Of a stretch of DNA of 64,000 nucleotides, positions 35,301 to 43,414 are shown piece after piece. The notes under the pieces are model-generated. The model did no database searches. It saw only the letters and a list, made by a program, of their open reading frames with translations, and was not told where the DNA came from. The DNA is from Candidatus Rokuibacteriota bacterium. GTDB lineage: Bacteria > Methylomirabilota > Methylomirabilia > Rokubacteriales > CSP1-6. A program made the translations under genes and the position numbers. Where the stretch lies: NCBI GenBank assembly GCA_016188005.1, contig JACPIQ010000116.1, positions 1 to 64,000 on the forward strand. The letters run 5' to 3'. The first letter of the stretch is position 1; every line of letters begins with the position of its first letter.

Positions 35301-37081
35301 GGCCACGCGAAGCTGTAGCTCAGCGGGCGGGTGATCCTGAGGAAGACGCGGCTGCGCTCGGTGTCCGTGTCGGGGCGGGTCAGCACGGATTGCTCGAAGT
35401 CAAGGGTGATGCTCCAGATACGGAAGCGATAGGACACAGATCCGCGCACGCCGTGGCGGACTTCGTCGACGACCGGCTCGCGCTCGAGAAAGCCTTCCAC
35501 TTGCCCCTGCAGCGTCCCGAGCCTCACCGTGGCCTGGCCCCGGATGGCGTCGGAGTCGAAGTCGCCGGACTTGTCCTCCAGCTGGACCTGACGGACGCCC
35601 CGACGGCCGGAGAGCGACAGCGTGAGCCAGTACAGCGGGGCGGCGTCGATCCCACCCTCCCCGGCATAGCTCGTCTCCTCCGTCGGCACCCTCCCCCCTC
35701 CGCTCGTGGCGCGGTGCGTGTACTCCGAGGCCGCCCGCAGCGTCAACGGCGGCGCCACGGTGACGACGGCCTCCAGGCGGGCCCGCTGCCCGTCCTGCGT
35801 GCCGTCACCCTCCTGGCGGTCCAGCCCGACCGTCCCCTCGAGCGTCGTCCTCGGGATGACGAGGCTGGTCACACCGAGACTGCCCGACTGCGAGACGAAC
35901 GGCTCGGCGGACCCGCCTCGCTCGAAGAGGTTCACGTAGTAGTCAGCGGTCAGGGTGTGGCGCGGGAAGAACGTGCTTCCAGCTCCCAGGTGACCGCGGT
36001 GGCTGATGGTGGCGGCCTGCTCGCCCCCGGTGATCTGTGTCCCGTAGTCGGCGGCCGTGCGTAGATGCGGCAGCGGGGTGGCGCTCACCCCGCTGAAGAG
36101 GCCGCCGAACCAGTCGATCCCCTCAGTCCCCACGAGCCCGCCATTGGCGCCACCCGTGACGGTGAGGTTGGGGGTGATCCGCTTCGTCAACGTTCCGTCG
36201 GCGGCGACGGACTGCGTCGTGCTTCCCGCGCGTTCATCGACCGTGTAGCGCATCGTCGCGCCGCCGTCGAGCGTCGGGGACAGCGGGCCCGCCAGGCCGA
36301 GGGCGCCGGACGCCTGCTGCTCCAGCTCGGACCGCCGGTACGTGAGGCTGGGAGTGAGGAATCCCTGTGCGCCGATGCGCACCCGGTCCTGGTACTGGAG
36401 GGAGTGAGTGAGGTCCTGCTCCGGCAGGCCCTCCGCGCCTGTCCCCTGGCGGTTCCGCTCCACGCTCTCCAGACGGTAGCTCACCGTTGGGGTGGCGCGC
36501 TCGAAGCTCTTCCGGAGATCCAGCGAGGCACTCATGCGCGTCTCGTCAAGGACCAGGCCGGGGCCGATGGTCTCCACCGTCTCCCGCCTGAAGGCCACCG
36601 AGCTCTCCGGCAACAGCGCGCTGCCCCGGTAGTTCCAGCCCACCCCCTGCCGTTCGGTGGTGACGGTGGTGAACAGGGAGATCCCGCTCTGGCTGAACGT
36701 GCTCTCTGCCACCGAGCGCGAGGCCTCGATGTCGAACGAGTGCGGCGACTGCGGAAAGAAGTTGAGCCTGATCTGGTATGGATCGAGAAGGACGGACTCG
36801 CTGCTCGCACCCGACCCCTCCGTGGACTGGTCGGCATACGTCCCGGCCGCGGAGAACACGAGGAAGCGCGGGCTCCAGACGAACCCGTCCAGGGTCGGGC
36901 TGTAGAGGCTCCCCCAGCTGAGAGTCTGCGCCGTGCTGTCTCCGGTTCGCAGCCGATCCAGACCCCCGGTCGTCTCGATCCGGCCGGAGAGCCTGACCTG
37001 CACCTGTGCGCGGGCGATATCCACCGGCCCGAGGGCCGCTCCCATGAGTGCCACGGCCACGGCCACCGCGCGCCATCCCAC
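35297..37081 (-). CDS. Outer-membrane beta-barrel protein (porin-cytochrome type candidate)
   Basis: 594 aa. Signal peptide (VAVAVALMGAALGPVDIARAQ), then almost entirely alternating polar/aromatic beta strands: VQVRLSGRIETTGGLDRLRT, LNFFPQSPHSFDIEASRSVA, TLTADYYVNLFERGG, RIWSITLDFEQSVLT. About 20 or more strands can be counted, and the protein ends SYSFAW-P. No haem motif and no CxxC. Gene order barrel-NHL-multihaem cytochrome resembles porin-cytochrome conduits that pass electrons through the outer membrane. GTG 37081 (or TTG 37084) is chosen from the signal peptide; the frame is open to 37270. Family identity to MtrB or OmbB is not proven. Confidence 0.7.
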   Translation of the reverse strand: MGWRAVAVAVALMGAALGPVDIARAQVQVRLSGRIETTGGLDRLRTGDSTAQTLSWGSLYSPTLDGFVWSPRFLVFSAAGTYADQSTEGSGASSESVLLDPYQIRLNFFPQSPHSFDIEASRSVAESTFSQSGISLFTTVTTERQGVGWNYRGSALLPESSVAFRRETVETIGPGLVLDETRMSASLDLRKSFERATPTVSYRLESVERNRQGTGAEGLPEQDLTHSLQYQDRVRIGAQGFLTPSLTYRRSELEQQASGALGLAGPLSPTLDGGATMRYTVDERAGSTTQSVAADGTLTKRITPNLTVTGGANGGLVGTEGIDWFGGLFSGVSATPLPHLRTAADYGTQITGGEQAATISHRGHLGAGSTFFPRHTLTADYYVNLFERGGSAEPFVSQSGSLGVTSLVIPRTTLEGTVGLDRQEGDGTQDGQRARLEAVVTVAPPLTLRAASEYTHRATSGGGRVPTEETSYAGEGGIDAAPLYWLTLSLSGRRGVRQVQLEDKSGDFDSDAIRGQATVRLGTLQGQVEGFLEREPVVDEVRHGVRGSVSYRFRIWSITLDFEQSVLTRPDTDTERSRVFLRITRPLSYSFAWP

Positions 37082-37445
37082 AAGTAAGGGCCCTCTTCCC
37101 AGGGTCCGGAATCCTGACCGGGCACAGGAGGTCTCCCAGTGTCTGAACGGAATCGTCGGGCGATCTTCCGTTGCCCTCTTGGCGGCCCAGAGTAGCACGG
37201 AGGTGAGACGGGCCCCACATCTTGTGTTGCCGGCCCCGGGTCGGCTCGCCGGGCGCTCCCAGGCGGCCACAAGGCGGGTCCCGCTGCCGTACGATCAGGC
37301 CCGATCCGGCCGCGCATTGGCCCCGGCGGGACGGCGATGGGCCGGACTCACGCAGGATGGCCGTGTCATGTCGACGGTGGATAGCACGAGGCCGGCGGGG
37401 CCATGGACCCCGCCGGCCGGCTGCTGCGAGGGCCTACCCTCGCTG
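37082..37445. other. Intergenic region between two cytochrome operons
   Basis: 364 nt without a gene. It holds a strong hairpin at 37390-37418 next to the upstream cytochrome gene, and the promoter region of the beta-barrel operon. No convincing -35/-10 or -24/-12 pair was found for the latter. Confidence 0.4.
37390..37418 (-). terminator. Strong hairpin downstream of the tetrahaem cytochrome gene
   Basis: GGCCGGCGGGG (37390-37400) pairs perfectly with CCCCGCCGGCC (37408-37418) around a 7-nt loop, an 11-bp all-GC stem starting 28 nt past the stop codon at 37446. No T-run follows on the minus strand. It probably ends or trims the NHL/cytochrome transcript before the beta-barrel operon. Confidence 0.55.
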
Positions 37446-38204
37446 CTACCCGTCCTTCTTGTGGCAGGTCAGGCAGAGAGCGCTGCCGGTATTGTCCACA
37501 CGGAGGAAGGTCTGGGTGTTGGCCCGGTGCGGATCGTGGCAGGAGGCGCACTGCACCTTCCCGCTGTAGAGCCTGACGCCGCCGGTGCCGATGAGCTCGC
37601 CCGTGACCGTCTTGAAGCCGACGGTATAAGCCGGGGCCCCGTTCCCGTCTGTGGCGCTCGGGCTCCTGGCATCGATATACGTCATCGAGACGGGATGGTC
37701 GTTCGACAGATCGGTGCCGATCAACGTGATGCCGACCGGCATCTTCTTGTTAGTCGTGCCCTGGAAGGTCCAGTTGCTCGTGCCGTCCGCGCTCGGGGTC
37801 TCCGTGAAACCGCCGGACCCTGGCAGGTTCCGGAGAGCGTCGAAGGCGATGGTGCCGTCGTGGCAGGACAGGCACGCCAGCGACACGCCCGAGGGCTGGG
37901 TCGGCTGGGCGTCCAGCGTCGCGCTGTTGTACAGCGTGTATCCCCCGGAGGTGTTGATGGCCCGGTTCCACAGCGGAGCGGCCACGGTGGTATCCGCGCC
38001 GTGTGGCGTGTGACAGAAGACGCACACCTCGCCCGTCCCCGACGTGACGTGGATGGCGCCGGTGCCCGATGTCGAGAGGTTGTGCTTGGTCTGGAGGATG
38101 CTCGTCAGCCCGGTGTCCTGGGCCCACGCCCCTCCCGCCGCGATCAACCCCAGCGCCACCGCCCCCGCCAGGACGATGACTGCCTGCCGCATGACCGCTC
38201 TCAT
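37446..38204 (-). CDS. Exported tetrahaem cytochrome c (CxxCH)
   Basis: 252 aa. Signal peptide (VIVLAGAVALGLIAAGGAWA) and four motifs: CVFCH, CLSCH, CASCH and CLTCH. Surrounding sequence (KHNLSTSG, CVFCHTPHGAD, APLWNRAI, CLSCHDGTIAFDAL, NDHPVSMTY, CASCHDPHRANTQTFL) matches the first third of the 12-haem protein at 32260-34284, so this is a single-module version of it. ATG 38204 has GGGAGGG about 8 nt upstream. Co-transcribed with the NHL gene upstream, 65 nt away. Confidence 0.9.
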   Translation of the reverse strand: MRAVMRQAVIVLAGAVALGLIAAGGAWAQDTGLTSILQTKHNLSTSGTGAIHVTSGTGEVCVFCHTPHGADTTVAAPLWNRAINTSGGYTLYNSATLDAQPTQPSGVSLACLSCHDGTIAFDALRNLPGSGGFTETPSADGTSNWTFQGTTNKKMPVGITLIGTDLSNDHPVSMTYIDARSPSATDGNGAPAYTVGFKTVTGELIGTGGVRLYSGKVQCASCHDPHRANTQTFLRVDNTGSALCLTCHKKDG

Positions 38205-38269
38205 GGTGTGTCCCTCCCCGTTCATGCCTCGGTTCACCGCTTCACTCCTGGCCTCCATGGCCAGATTCC

Positions 38270-39334
38270 CTAGCGCGTCGCCTCGCGGCTACGTCCTGCA
38301 GGTGCTGCCGATTCACCCACCGGCTCGAAGACCTGGACCCTGCGGTTGTACTGATCGACCACGTAGATGCGGTCGCGTTCGTCGATGTGGATTCCCGCCG
38401 GCAGCCAGAATTCGCCGAACTTGCTGCCGAGGCCGCCGACGAAGAGGAGCAGCTGCCCCTCCTGGTTGAAGATCTGGAAGTTGTTGAACGCGGCGTCGGT
38501 GACGTAGACGTTCCCGCCGCTGTCCACCGCCACCCCCTTCGGCCTGGCGAACTGCCCGAAGTTCGCGCCGACCTCGCCGTACTTCCGGAGGAATTCTCCC
38601 TTCGGGGAGAACACCTGGACCCGGAAGTTCATCGTGTCGGTCACGTACAGGGCTCCGCCCTTCATGTGCAGATGCGTGGGGAAATTGAACTTGCCGGGCT
38701 CGGTGCCCCGTTCGCCGAACTCGAAGAGGAAGCGGCCGCTCTGCGTGTCGTACACGCGCACCTTGTGGCGGCCCGCGTCGGCGACGTACAGGCGCCCGGC
38801 GGTGCGGTCGATCGCCAGCCCCGCGGGCGAGTAGAACTCCCCCTGGGCGCCGATGGCCAAGGCGACCTTGCCGCTCTCGTCGTAGGCGAAGACCCGGTCC
38901 TGGCTCGTGTCGGAGACGAAGACGTACCCGCGGGCGTCCACCGCCACCCCGGACGGAGTCTTGAGCTGGCCCTGGCCGTCGGTGCCGAGGTACCGCACCT
39001 GCTGCTTCTCCTTGTCGAAGACCCAGACCCGCCCGCCGCCGGTGTCGGTGACGTACACGCGTCCCTTGTCGTCCGACGTCACCGCGTACGGCTTCCCCAT
39101 CCCCTCACCCTGGTTCCCGCCGGGCCCGGCCACGACGTCTTTGAGCCAGTTCGTGGACGGAGGCTTGAACTGGTCGGAACGGTAGAGGGTCTCGACGTAC
39201 CGGATGCGGGGCTGCTCGGGCGGCAGCGGCCAGACGAGCTCGACGGGCTTGGGTGGAACCGCCGTGGCACAGCCCGCTGCGGCGATTGCCAGCACCAGGA
39301 TCCCTGCCCCTCGGCTCACTGCGTCCGGCCCCAT
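38270..39334 (-). CDS. NHL-repeat lipoprotein
   Basis: 354 aa. Signal with lipobox (LVLAIAAAGC). NHL beta-propeller repeats: KPYAVTSDDKGRVYVTDTGG, TPSGVAVDARGYVFVSDTSQ, SPAGLAIDRTAGRLYVADAG, PKGVAVDSGGNVYVTDAAFN. It aligns over its length with the protein at 34281-35300, including the WPLPPEQPRIRYV opening (WPPPPEPARVRYV there). ATG 39334 is preferred: TGAGG lies 6 nt upstream, and the candidate -24/-12 promoter would start RNA near 39350, which excludes ATG at 39364. It leads a two-gene unit with the tetrahaem cytochrome. Confidence 0.85.
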   Translation of the reverse strand: MGPDAVSRGAGILVLAIAAAGCATAVPPKPVELVWPLPPEQPRIRYVETLYRSDQFKPPSTNWLKDVVAGPGGNQGEGMGKPYAVTSDDKGRVYVTDTGGGRVWVFDKEKQQVRYLGTDGQGQLKTPSGVAVDARGYVFVSDTSQDRVFAYDESGKVALAIGAQGEFYSPAGLAIDRTAGRLYVADAGRHKVRVYDTQSGRFLFEFGERGTEPGKFNFPTHLHMKGGALYVTDTMNFRVQVFSPKGEFLRKYGEVGANFGQFARPKGVAVDSGGNVYVTDAAFNNFQIFNQEGQLLLFVGGLGSKFGEFWLPAGIHIDERDRIYVVDQYNRRVQVFEPVGESAAPAGRSREATR

Positions 39335-39359
39335 TGCGAACCTCATGGGGAGGCAGGAC

Positions 39360-39375
39360 TGCAAGGAGTGTTCCC
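39360..39375 (-). promoter_or_regulatory. Candidate sigma-54 (-24/-12) promoter of the NHL/cytochrome operon
   Basis: Minus-strand sequence GGGAACACTCCTTGCA has GG and GC 10 nt apart and a full TTGCA -12 element. The predicted start near 39350 gives a ~15-nt leader with a TGAGG site before ATG 39334. A GGGGAAATTCCC element at 39424-39435 lies ~50 nt upstream. Confidence 0.45.
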
Positions 39376-39423
39376 GGGGTGGGGTTGTCGCAGGAGCCTT
39401 AGGTTTTCCGGGGGTTGAGGGCT

Positions 39424-39435
39424 GGGGAAATTCCC
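39424..39435. promoter_or_regulatory. Palindromic GGGGAAATTCCC element
   Basis: Arms GGGAA/TTCCC around a single A. It lies between the regulator gene's end and the NHL/cytochrome operon, about 50 nt upstream of its candidate -24/-12 promoter. A second GC-rich inverted repeat, GGGGG-GCTT-CCCCC, is at 39462-39475. Related to the palindromes at 22099, 42991 and 43293. Confidence 0.35.
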
Positions 39436-39494
39436 TCTGGGCGAGAACCCCCGTCCGGGCTGGGGGGCTTCCCCCGGTCGCTGCGCGGAAATCC

Positions 39495-40886
39495 TCAGCT
39501 GTCGCTGATGTCGGCGCGGGTCGCGAGGTCGAACTTCTTGACCCGGTAGCGCAGCTCGTCCCGCGTCAGCCCGAGGAGTCTGGCCGCATGGGTCTGGTTG
39601 CCGTGTGTCAGCTCCAGGGCCTGCCGGACGAACTCGCGCTCCACATCCTCGAGCACGACTCCCGTCGAAGGGATCTGGAAGCGCGGCTGCTCGCGGGGGG
39701 GGTCCGCCGGGCGCGCGGCAATCTCCGGCGGCAGATCTCCGGGGGTGAGCTCCCCCGACTCCACGAGAATCATGGCGCGCTCGATCACGTTGCGGAGCTC
39801 GCGCACGTTGCCGGGCCAGTCGTAGTGCACGAGCAGCCGTTCGGCCGGGGAGCCGAGCCGCGGCACCCGCTTCTTGAACTCACGGCCGAAGTGCTCGAGG
39901 AAGTGCCGCGCCAGGAGCGGGATATCCTCCCGGCGCTCCCGGAGCGGGGGAATCGTGATCGTGACGACCTGGAGGCGGTAGTAGAGGTCCTTGCGGAACG
40001 CCCCCTCGTCCACCGCGGCGCGCAGGTCCTTGTTCGTCGCCGCCACCACGCGGATGTCCACGCTGATGTCCTTGGTCCCGCCGACACGGCGGAAGCGGCG
40101 CTCCTCCAGCACGCGGAGCAGCTTGGCCTGGAGCGCGGGCGTCATGTCTCCGATCTCGTCGAAGAAGATCGTCCCGCTGTGCGCCAGCTCCAGCAGCCCC
40201 TTCTTCTGCACCTTGGCGTCGGTGAAGGCACCCCGCTCGTGCCCGAACAGCTCGGACTCGAGCAGTGTCTCCGGCATGGCGGTGCACGTGATCTCCATGA
40301 ACGCCTCGTCGGCGCGGGCGCTCTCGTAGTGGACGGCCTTCGCCAGGACATCCTTCCCGGTGCCGCTCTCCCCCTGGATCAGCACGGTGGTCGCCCCGCT
40401 GGCGCTGACCTTGCGCGCCAGCGACACCACGTCCTGGATGGCGCGGCTCGTGCCGACCAGGCGGTCGAAGTGAAAGGGGTACAGATGCTTCTCGCGGAGG
40501 AACTCCACCTTCTGCCTGAGCTGCCGGGTCTCGAGGGCATTCCTGAGGGTCACGCCCAGGTTCTCGAAGTCGATGGGCTTGGCGATGTAGTCGTAGGCAC
40601 CGAGCCGCATGGCCTCCACGGCGGTGCCGACGTCGGCGTAGGCGGTCATGATGATCACCTGAATGTCGGGATGGCTCTCCTTGACCTGGCGGAGGATCTG
40701 GATGCCGTCGGTGTCGGGCAGCTTGAGGTCCAGCAGGAGCAGGTCGGGAACCTCGTCCCGGACGGCCGCGACTGCGCGCGCGCCGTCCTCCGCCGTCTCG
40801 ACGTCGTAGCCGTGCTTCTCGAGCGTCTGCTCGAGGGACCAGCGGATCAGGCGCTCGTCGTCAACGACCAGCACTCTGGATGGCAT
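39495..40886 (-). CDS. NtrC-family sigma-54-dependent response regulator
   Basis: 463 aa in three parts. Receiver domain: VLVVDDERLIRW, phospho-acceptor Asp53 (LLLLDLKLPDTDG), Lys in YIAKPIDF. AAA+ domain: GESGTGKDVLAK (Walker A), the sigma-54 contact loop as GAFTDA (the common form is GAFTGA), SGTIFFDEIGDM (Walker B). C-terminal Fis-type HTH: LTHGNQTHAARLLGLTRDEL. It should activate -24/-12 promoters when phosphorylated by the kinase encoded just upstream, whose 3' end it overlaps by 26 nt. ATG 40886 has AGGAG 8 nt upstream; GTG 40895 is an alternative. Confidence 0.92.
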   Translation of the reverse strand: MPSRVLVVDDERLIRWSLEQTLEKHGYDVETAEDGARAVAAVRDEVPDLLLLDLKLPDTDGIQILRQVKESHPDIQVIIMTAYADVGTAVEAMRLGAYDYIAKPIDFENLGVTLRNALETRQLRQKVEFLREKHLYPFHFDRLVGTSRAIQDVVSLARKVSASGATTVLIQGESGTGKDVLAKAVHYESARADEAFMEITCTAMPETLLESELFGHERGAFTDAKVQKKGLLELAHSGTIFFDEIGDMTPALQAKLLRVLEERRFRRVGGTKDISVDIRVVAATNKDLRAAVDEGAFRKDLYYRLQVVTITIPPLRERREDIPLLARHFLEHFGREFKKRVPRLGSPAERLLVHYDWPGNVRELRNVIERAMILVESGELTPGDLPPEIAARPADPPREQPRFQIPSTGVVLEDVEREFVRQALELTHGNQTHAARLLGLTRDELRYRVKKFDLATRADISDS

Positions 40887-42126
40887 GGGTGTCACTCCTC
40901 GCCCCGTTGACCGGAGGCGTTGCGGGCAGCGCGATCGTGAACGTTGTGCCGTGCCCCAGCGAGCTCTCGACCGTGATGCGGCCGCCGTGCTGCTCGATCA
41001 CCCGGGCGGCAATGGCCAGCCCGAGCCCCGTCCCCTGGGCCTTGGTCGTGAAGAACGGTTGGAAGATGCGGGTGAGGTGCTCGCTCGCGATGCCCCCTCC
41101 CGTGTCGCTGATCCGGACCTCCACCGAGCGCGCCCGGGCCGGCGGCACGCGGGTCTCCAGCGTCAGCCGGCCCCCCTGGGGCATCGCCTGCCGCGCGTTG
41201 ACGAGGATGTTGAGGAAGGCCTGGTGGAGGAGGCTCGGATCGACGTAGACGGCCGGGAGCGAGCCGTCCAGTCGGCGAACGATCTGGATGTCCCCGCGTG
41301 GAAGGAACTGCAGACTCTGCTCCAGCAGTCCGTTGATCTCCACCGCGATCCGCTCCGGCGTCACTGGACGGGCGTGCTGGAGAAGCTCCGTCAACGTCCT
41401 GTTCATGCGGGAGATCTGGGCCTGGACATCAGCCAGCAGGGCGGCCCGCTCGTCCCCGGGCGCCAGCCGGCTGCCGAGGACGTGGAGCGCGCCCGAGATG
41501 CCCGCCAGCGGGTTCCGGAGCTCATGCGCGAGCCCCGCCGCCAGCTCGCCCACCGTCGCCAGCCGGTCCGACCGGAGCAGCTGCTCCTGCTGGCGTTCAA
41601 GGGCGTGCTGGCGCCGCCGGGCCTGCTCGGCCACCACGCCCATGCACAGGCCGACGAGGCCGAAGAACGCCACCCGCAGCGCGAACCCCGGCTGCGGCGG
41701 GGGCCAATCGCCCGCGAGGGCGTAGAGACCTGTCGCGGCAGCGGCAGTTGCCAGCCCCGTGAGCAGGCCGAAGTAGAAGGCGTGGAGCGCGATGAGGAGC
41801 GTGAAGGCGAGGTGCAGGTCGCTCGAGAACCCGCCGGTGATCCGCACCAGGAAGAAGACCACGGCCAAGTCGAAGACGAGCGCGACCTTGTACAGGAGCG
41901 CGATGCGCCCTGGACGTATCGCATTCAGGACATAGATGCCGACGCTGAACGCCAGGAACATCCCCAGGATCGGAAGCCGGGGCGCTCGTGTCCAGTCCGG
42001 CGCCAGGGCCCACCACAGGGTGCCCGCCGCCAGCGTCGCCGCGCGGAGCCCAAGGAACCAGAGGTCGAGCGGCTCGAGCCCCACGCGGCGGCCCCAGCGC
42101 GCGAGCTGCGCTCCGACGTCCTTCAT
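40861..42126 (-). CDS. Membrane histidine kinase
   Basis: 421 aa. Five or six TM helices in the first ~170 residues (no large periplasmic domain), then HisKA with GELAAGLAHELRNPLAGISG (phospho-His) and HATPase with NILVNARQAM (N box), ISDTGGGIA (G1) and GTGLGLAIA (G2). Similar in layout to ZraS/AtoS-like NtrB-type kinases. The signal is probably sensed within the membrane, such as redox or quinone state, but that is a guess. It overlaps the TPR gene (ATGA) and the regulator gene. Confidence 0.9.
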   Translation of the reverse strand: MKDVGAQLARWGRRVGLEPLDLWFLGLRAATLAAGTLWWALAPDWTRAPRLPILGMFLAFSVGIYVLNAIRPGRIALLYKVALVFDLAVVFFLVRITGGFSSDLHLAFTLLIALHAFYFGLLTGLATAAAATGLYALAGDWPPPQPGFALRVAFFGLVGLCMGVVAEQARRRQHALERQQEQLLRSDRLATVGELAAGLAHELRNPLAGISGALHVLGSRLAPGDERAALLADVQAQISRMNRTLTELLQHARPVTPERIAVEINGLLEQSLQFLPRGDIQIVRRLDGSLPAVYVDPSLLHQAFLNILVNARQAMPQGGRLTLETRVPPARARSVEVRISDTGGGIASEHLTRIFQPFFTTKAQGTGLGLAIAARVIEQHGGRITVESSLGHGTTFTIALPATPPVNGARSDTHAIQSAGR

Positions 42127-42791
42127 CCGCGCCGCCCGCCTGCGGCAATCTGGCGCCGGGCTTCGGCCAGCATGGCCCGCGCTCGGTCCGCGTCCGGGCC
42201 ACTCGGCACGAGGGCCAGGAAGGCCCCGAGGGCCTCCTGGGCGGCGGCATAGTCCTTCTTCCCCGTGAAGAGGAGGTTTGCGCGGTCCCAGTGGGCGTGA
42301 GCGTACTTCGGATCGAGGCGGATCGCCTCCTCGATGCGGGCGAGCGCCTCGTCCAGGTGCTTGCCCTGGTAGAGGATGAGGCCCATGTGCGTCATGGCCT
42401 CGACGTTCCGCGGCTCACGGGCGAGGACCCGCTTGTACGCCCAGATGGCCGCGGGGATCTGGCCCTCGTCCAGCCCCAGATGGGCGAAGGCCAGCAGCTT
42501 CTTGCTCGGCGCGTCCTCGCGTTCGACCTCCTTGCGCAGCATCTCGAGCTCCGCGCTGATGGCAGGGGCAATGGCCGCCCCGCTCACCGCTGCGGCCGGT
42601 CGGGGTGCGGCCGCGCCCTGGTTCGACGTCGAGCGCCCGAGGACCAGGCCCATGGTCACGCCCAGGACCACGAGCAGCCCTGCGCCGAGGGTGAGCGCCA
42701 GCGGGCTGCGCAGTCGCCCTGCCAGAGTTTGAGGCTTCGAGGCCGCCGCGGTCGATTCCCGCCGCGCCTCGAGGTCGCCCGGCGCCGTCAT
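42123..42791 (-). CDS. TPR protein with one transmembrane helix
   Basis: 222 aa. One TM helix (LALTLGAGLLVVLGVTMGLV) near residue 45, then TPR repeats (AHLGLDEGQIPAAIWAYKRV, MGLILYQGKHLDEALARIEE, HAHWDRANLLFTGKKDYAAA). Similar to cytochrome-biogenesis-type CcmH/NrfG TPR proteins in layout only. Its place at the head of the kinase-regulator operon suggests a role in sensing or cytochrome assembly. Start at 42791 with a GGGGGG-type site upstream. Confidence 0.75.
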   Translation of the reverse strand: MTAPGDLEARRESTAAASKPQTLAGRLRSPLALTLGAGLLVVLGVTMGLVLGRSTSNQGAAAPRPAAAVSGAAIAPAISAELEMLRKEVEREDAPSKKLLAFAHLGLDEGQIPAAIWAYKRVLAREPRNVEAMTHMGLILYQGKHLDEALARIEEAIRLDPKYAHAHWDRANLLFTGKKDYAAAQEALGAFLALVPSGPDADRARAMLAEARRQIAAGGRRG

Positions 42792-42866
42792 CAGGCCCCC
42801 CCCATGCCGATAGGGTCCCCATGATACTCGGAGTCATGCCTTAGCCGCTGCTTTCCTGGGTGGATA

Positions 42867-42882
42867 TGCCAGACCGATGCCA
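42867..42882 (-). promoter_or_regulatory. Candidate sigma-54 (-24/-12) promoter of the TPR-kinase-regulator operon
   Basis: Minus-strand TGGCATCGGTCTGGCA has GG and GC 10 nt apart and matches the consensus at TGGCA and at the -12 GCA; the -12 T preceding GC is G here. The RNA start would fall near 42856, about 65 nt before ATG 42791. The palindrome at 42991-43004 lies ~110 nt upstream, which would fit autoregulation. Confidence 0.4.
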
Positions 42883-42990
42883 GCGCCCTCCGGCAGAGAA
42901 GATCCTACATGAATCAAGCTGTTAGGAGCCATCGCGGACCGAACGACACCGGACTGGGACTAAAGACCGCGGTGAGGCTGACCCACCTGT

Positions 42991-43004
42991 GGGGAAAATT
43001 CCCC
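42991..43004. promoter_or_regulatory. Palindrome GGGGAA-AA-TTCCCC, candidate activator site
   Basis: Six-base arms GGGGAA/TTCCCC with an AA centre, ~110 nt upstream of the candidate -24/-12 promoter of the regulator operon. Same type as the elements at 22099, 39424 and 43293. Confidence 0.4.
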
Positions 43005-43291
43005 ATGGCTCCGAGATGGGTCCGCCGGCCGGAGCTCACTGTGGGTGCCTCCCACCTGACGTGGCGCGGTGCTCCTCGGGGTGGGCGTGCCAGGGGGCGA
43101 TCGTGACACCCCTCAGCCCCCGGCTTCGGGGCGTCAGCATCGTGCGCCGAGCATCCCGGGAACGATCCACGCGAGCGAGATGCCATCACCTCTGCCGTGC
43201 GCCCTCTCCTTGCCGATGGCCATGTTGCGAAGCATCGGGCGCGAGCACGAGGCGGCCAGTTGACCACACTCTGGTGGGCCTGCCCCACCGA

Positions 43292-43307
43292 CGGGGAAAT
43301 TTCCCCG
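43292..43307. promoter_or_regulatory. Perfect palindrome CGGGGAAATTTCCCCG
   Basis: Perfect 16-bp palindrome 22 nt upstream of the candidate -35 of the transporter operon and ~410 nt from the regulator promoter. Could act as an operator for the transporter genes or a distal activator site. Confidence 0.45.
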
Positions 43308-43328
43308 CTTCATGGAGCCCGCTGTCGG

Positions 43329-43357
43329 TTGTCCCCGCGTCGAATGGGGTCTATGAT
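43329..43357 (+). promoter_or_regulatory. Candidate sigma-70 promoter of the ABC transporter genes
   Basis: TTGTCC (43329-43334) and TATGAT (43352-43357) are 17 nt apart. RNA would start near 43364, 50 nt before ATG 43415, which has GAGGAGG upstream. Confidence 0.45.
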
Positions 43358-43414
43358 GCCGGGGTTCCCCGCAGATCCCCCGGCAACTGGACCCTTCAGC
43401 TCGAGGAGGCGGTC

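Larger units (their letters stand above)
42792..43414. other. Intergenic regulatory region with two palindromes
   Basis: About 620 nt without a believable gene, between the regulator operon and the ABC transporter genes. It holds a candidate -24/-12 promoter (42867-42882), palindromes at 42991-43004 and 43292-43307, and a candidate sigma-70 promoter (43329-43357). Open frames across it (for example 42909-43106) lack coding character. Confidence 0.5.

Noticed and set aside
37082-37380. A -24/-12 promoter for the beta-barrel operon
   Set aside because: No GG-N10-GC match with supporting bases was found; only chance partial matches.
39495-40886. Loss of sigma-54 contact because the loop reads GAFTDA
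   Set aside because: GAFTDA is a known variant in functional activators; all other motifs are intact.
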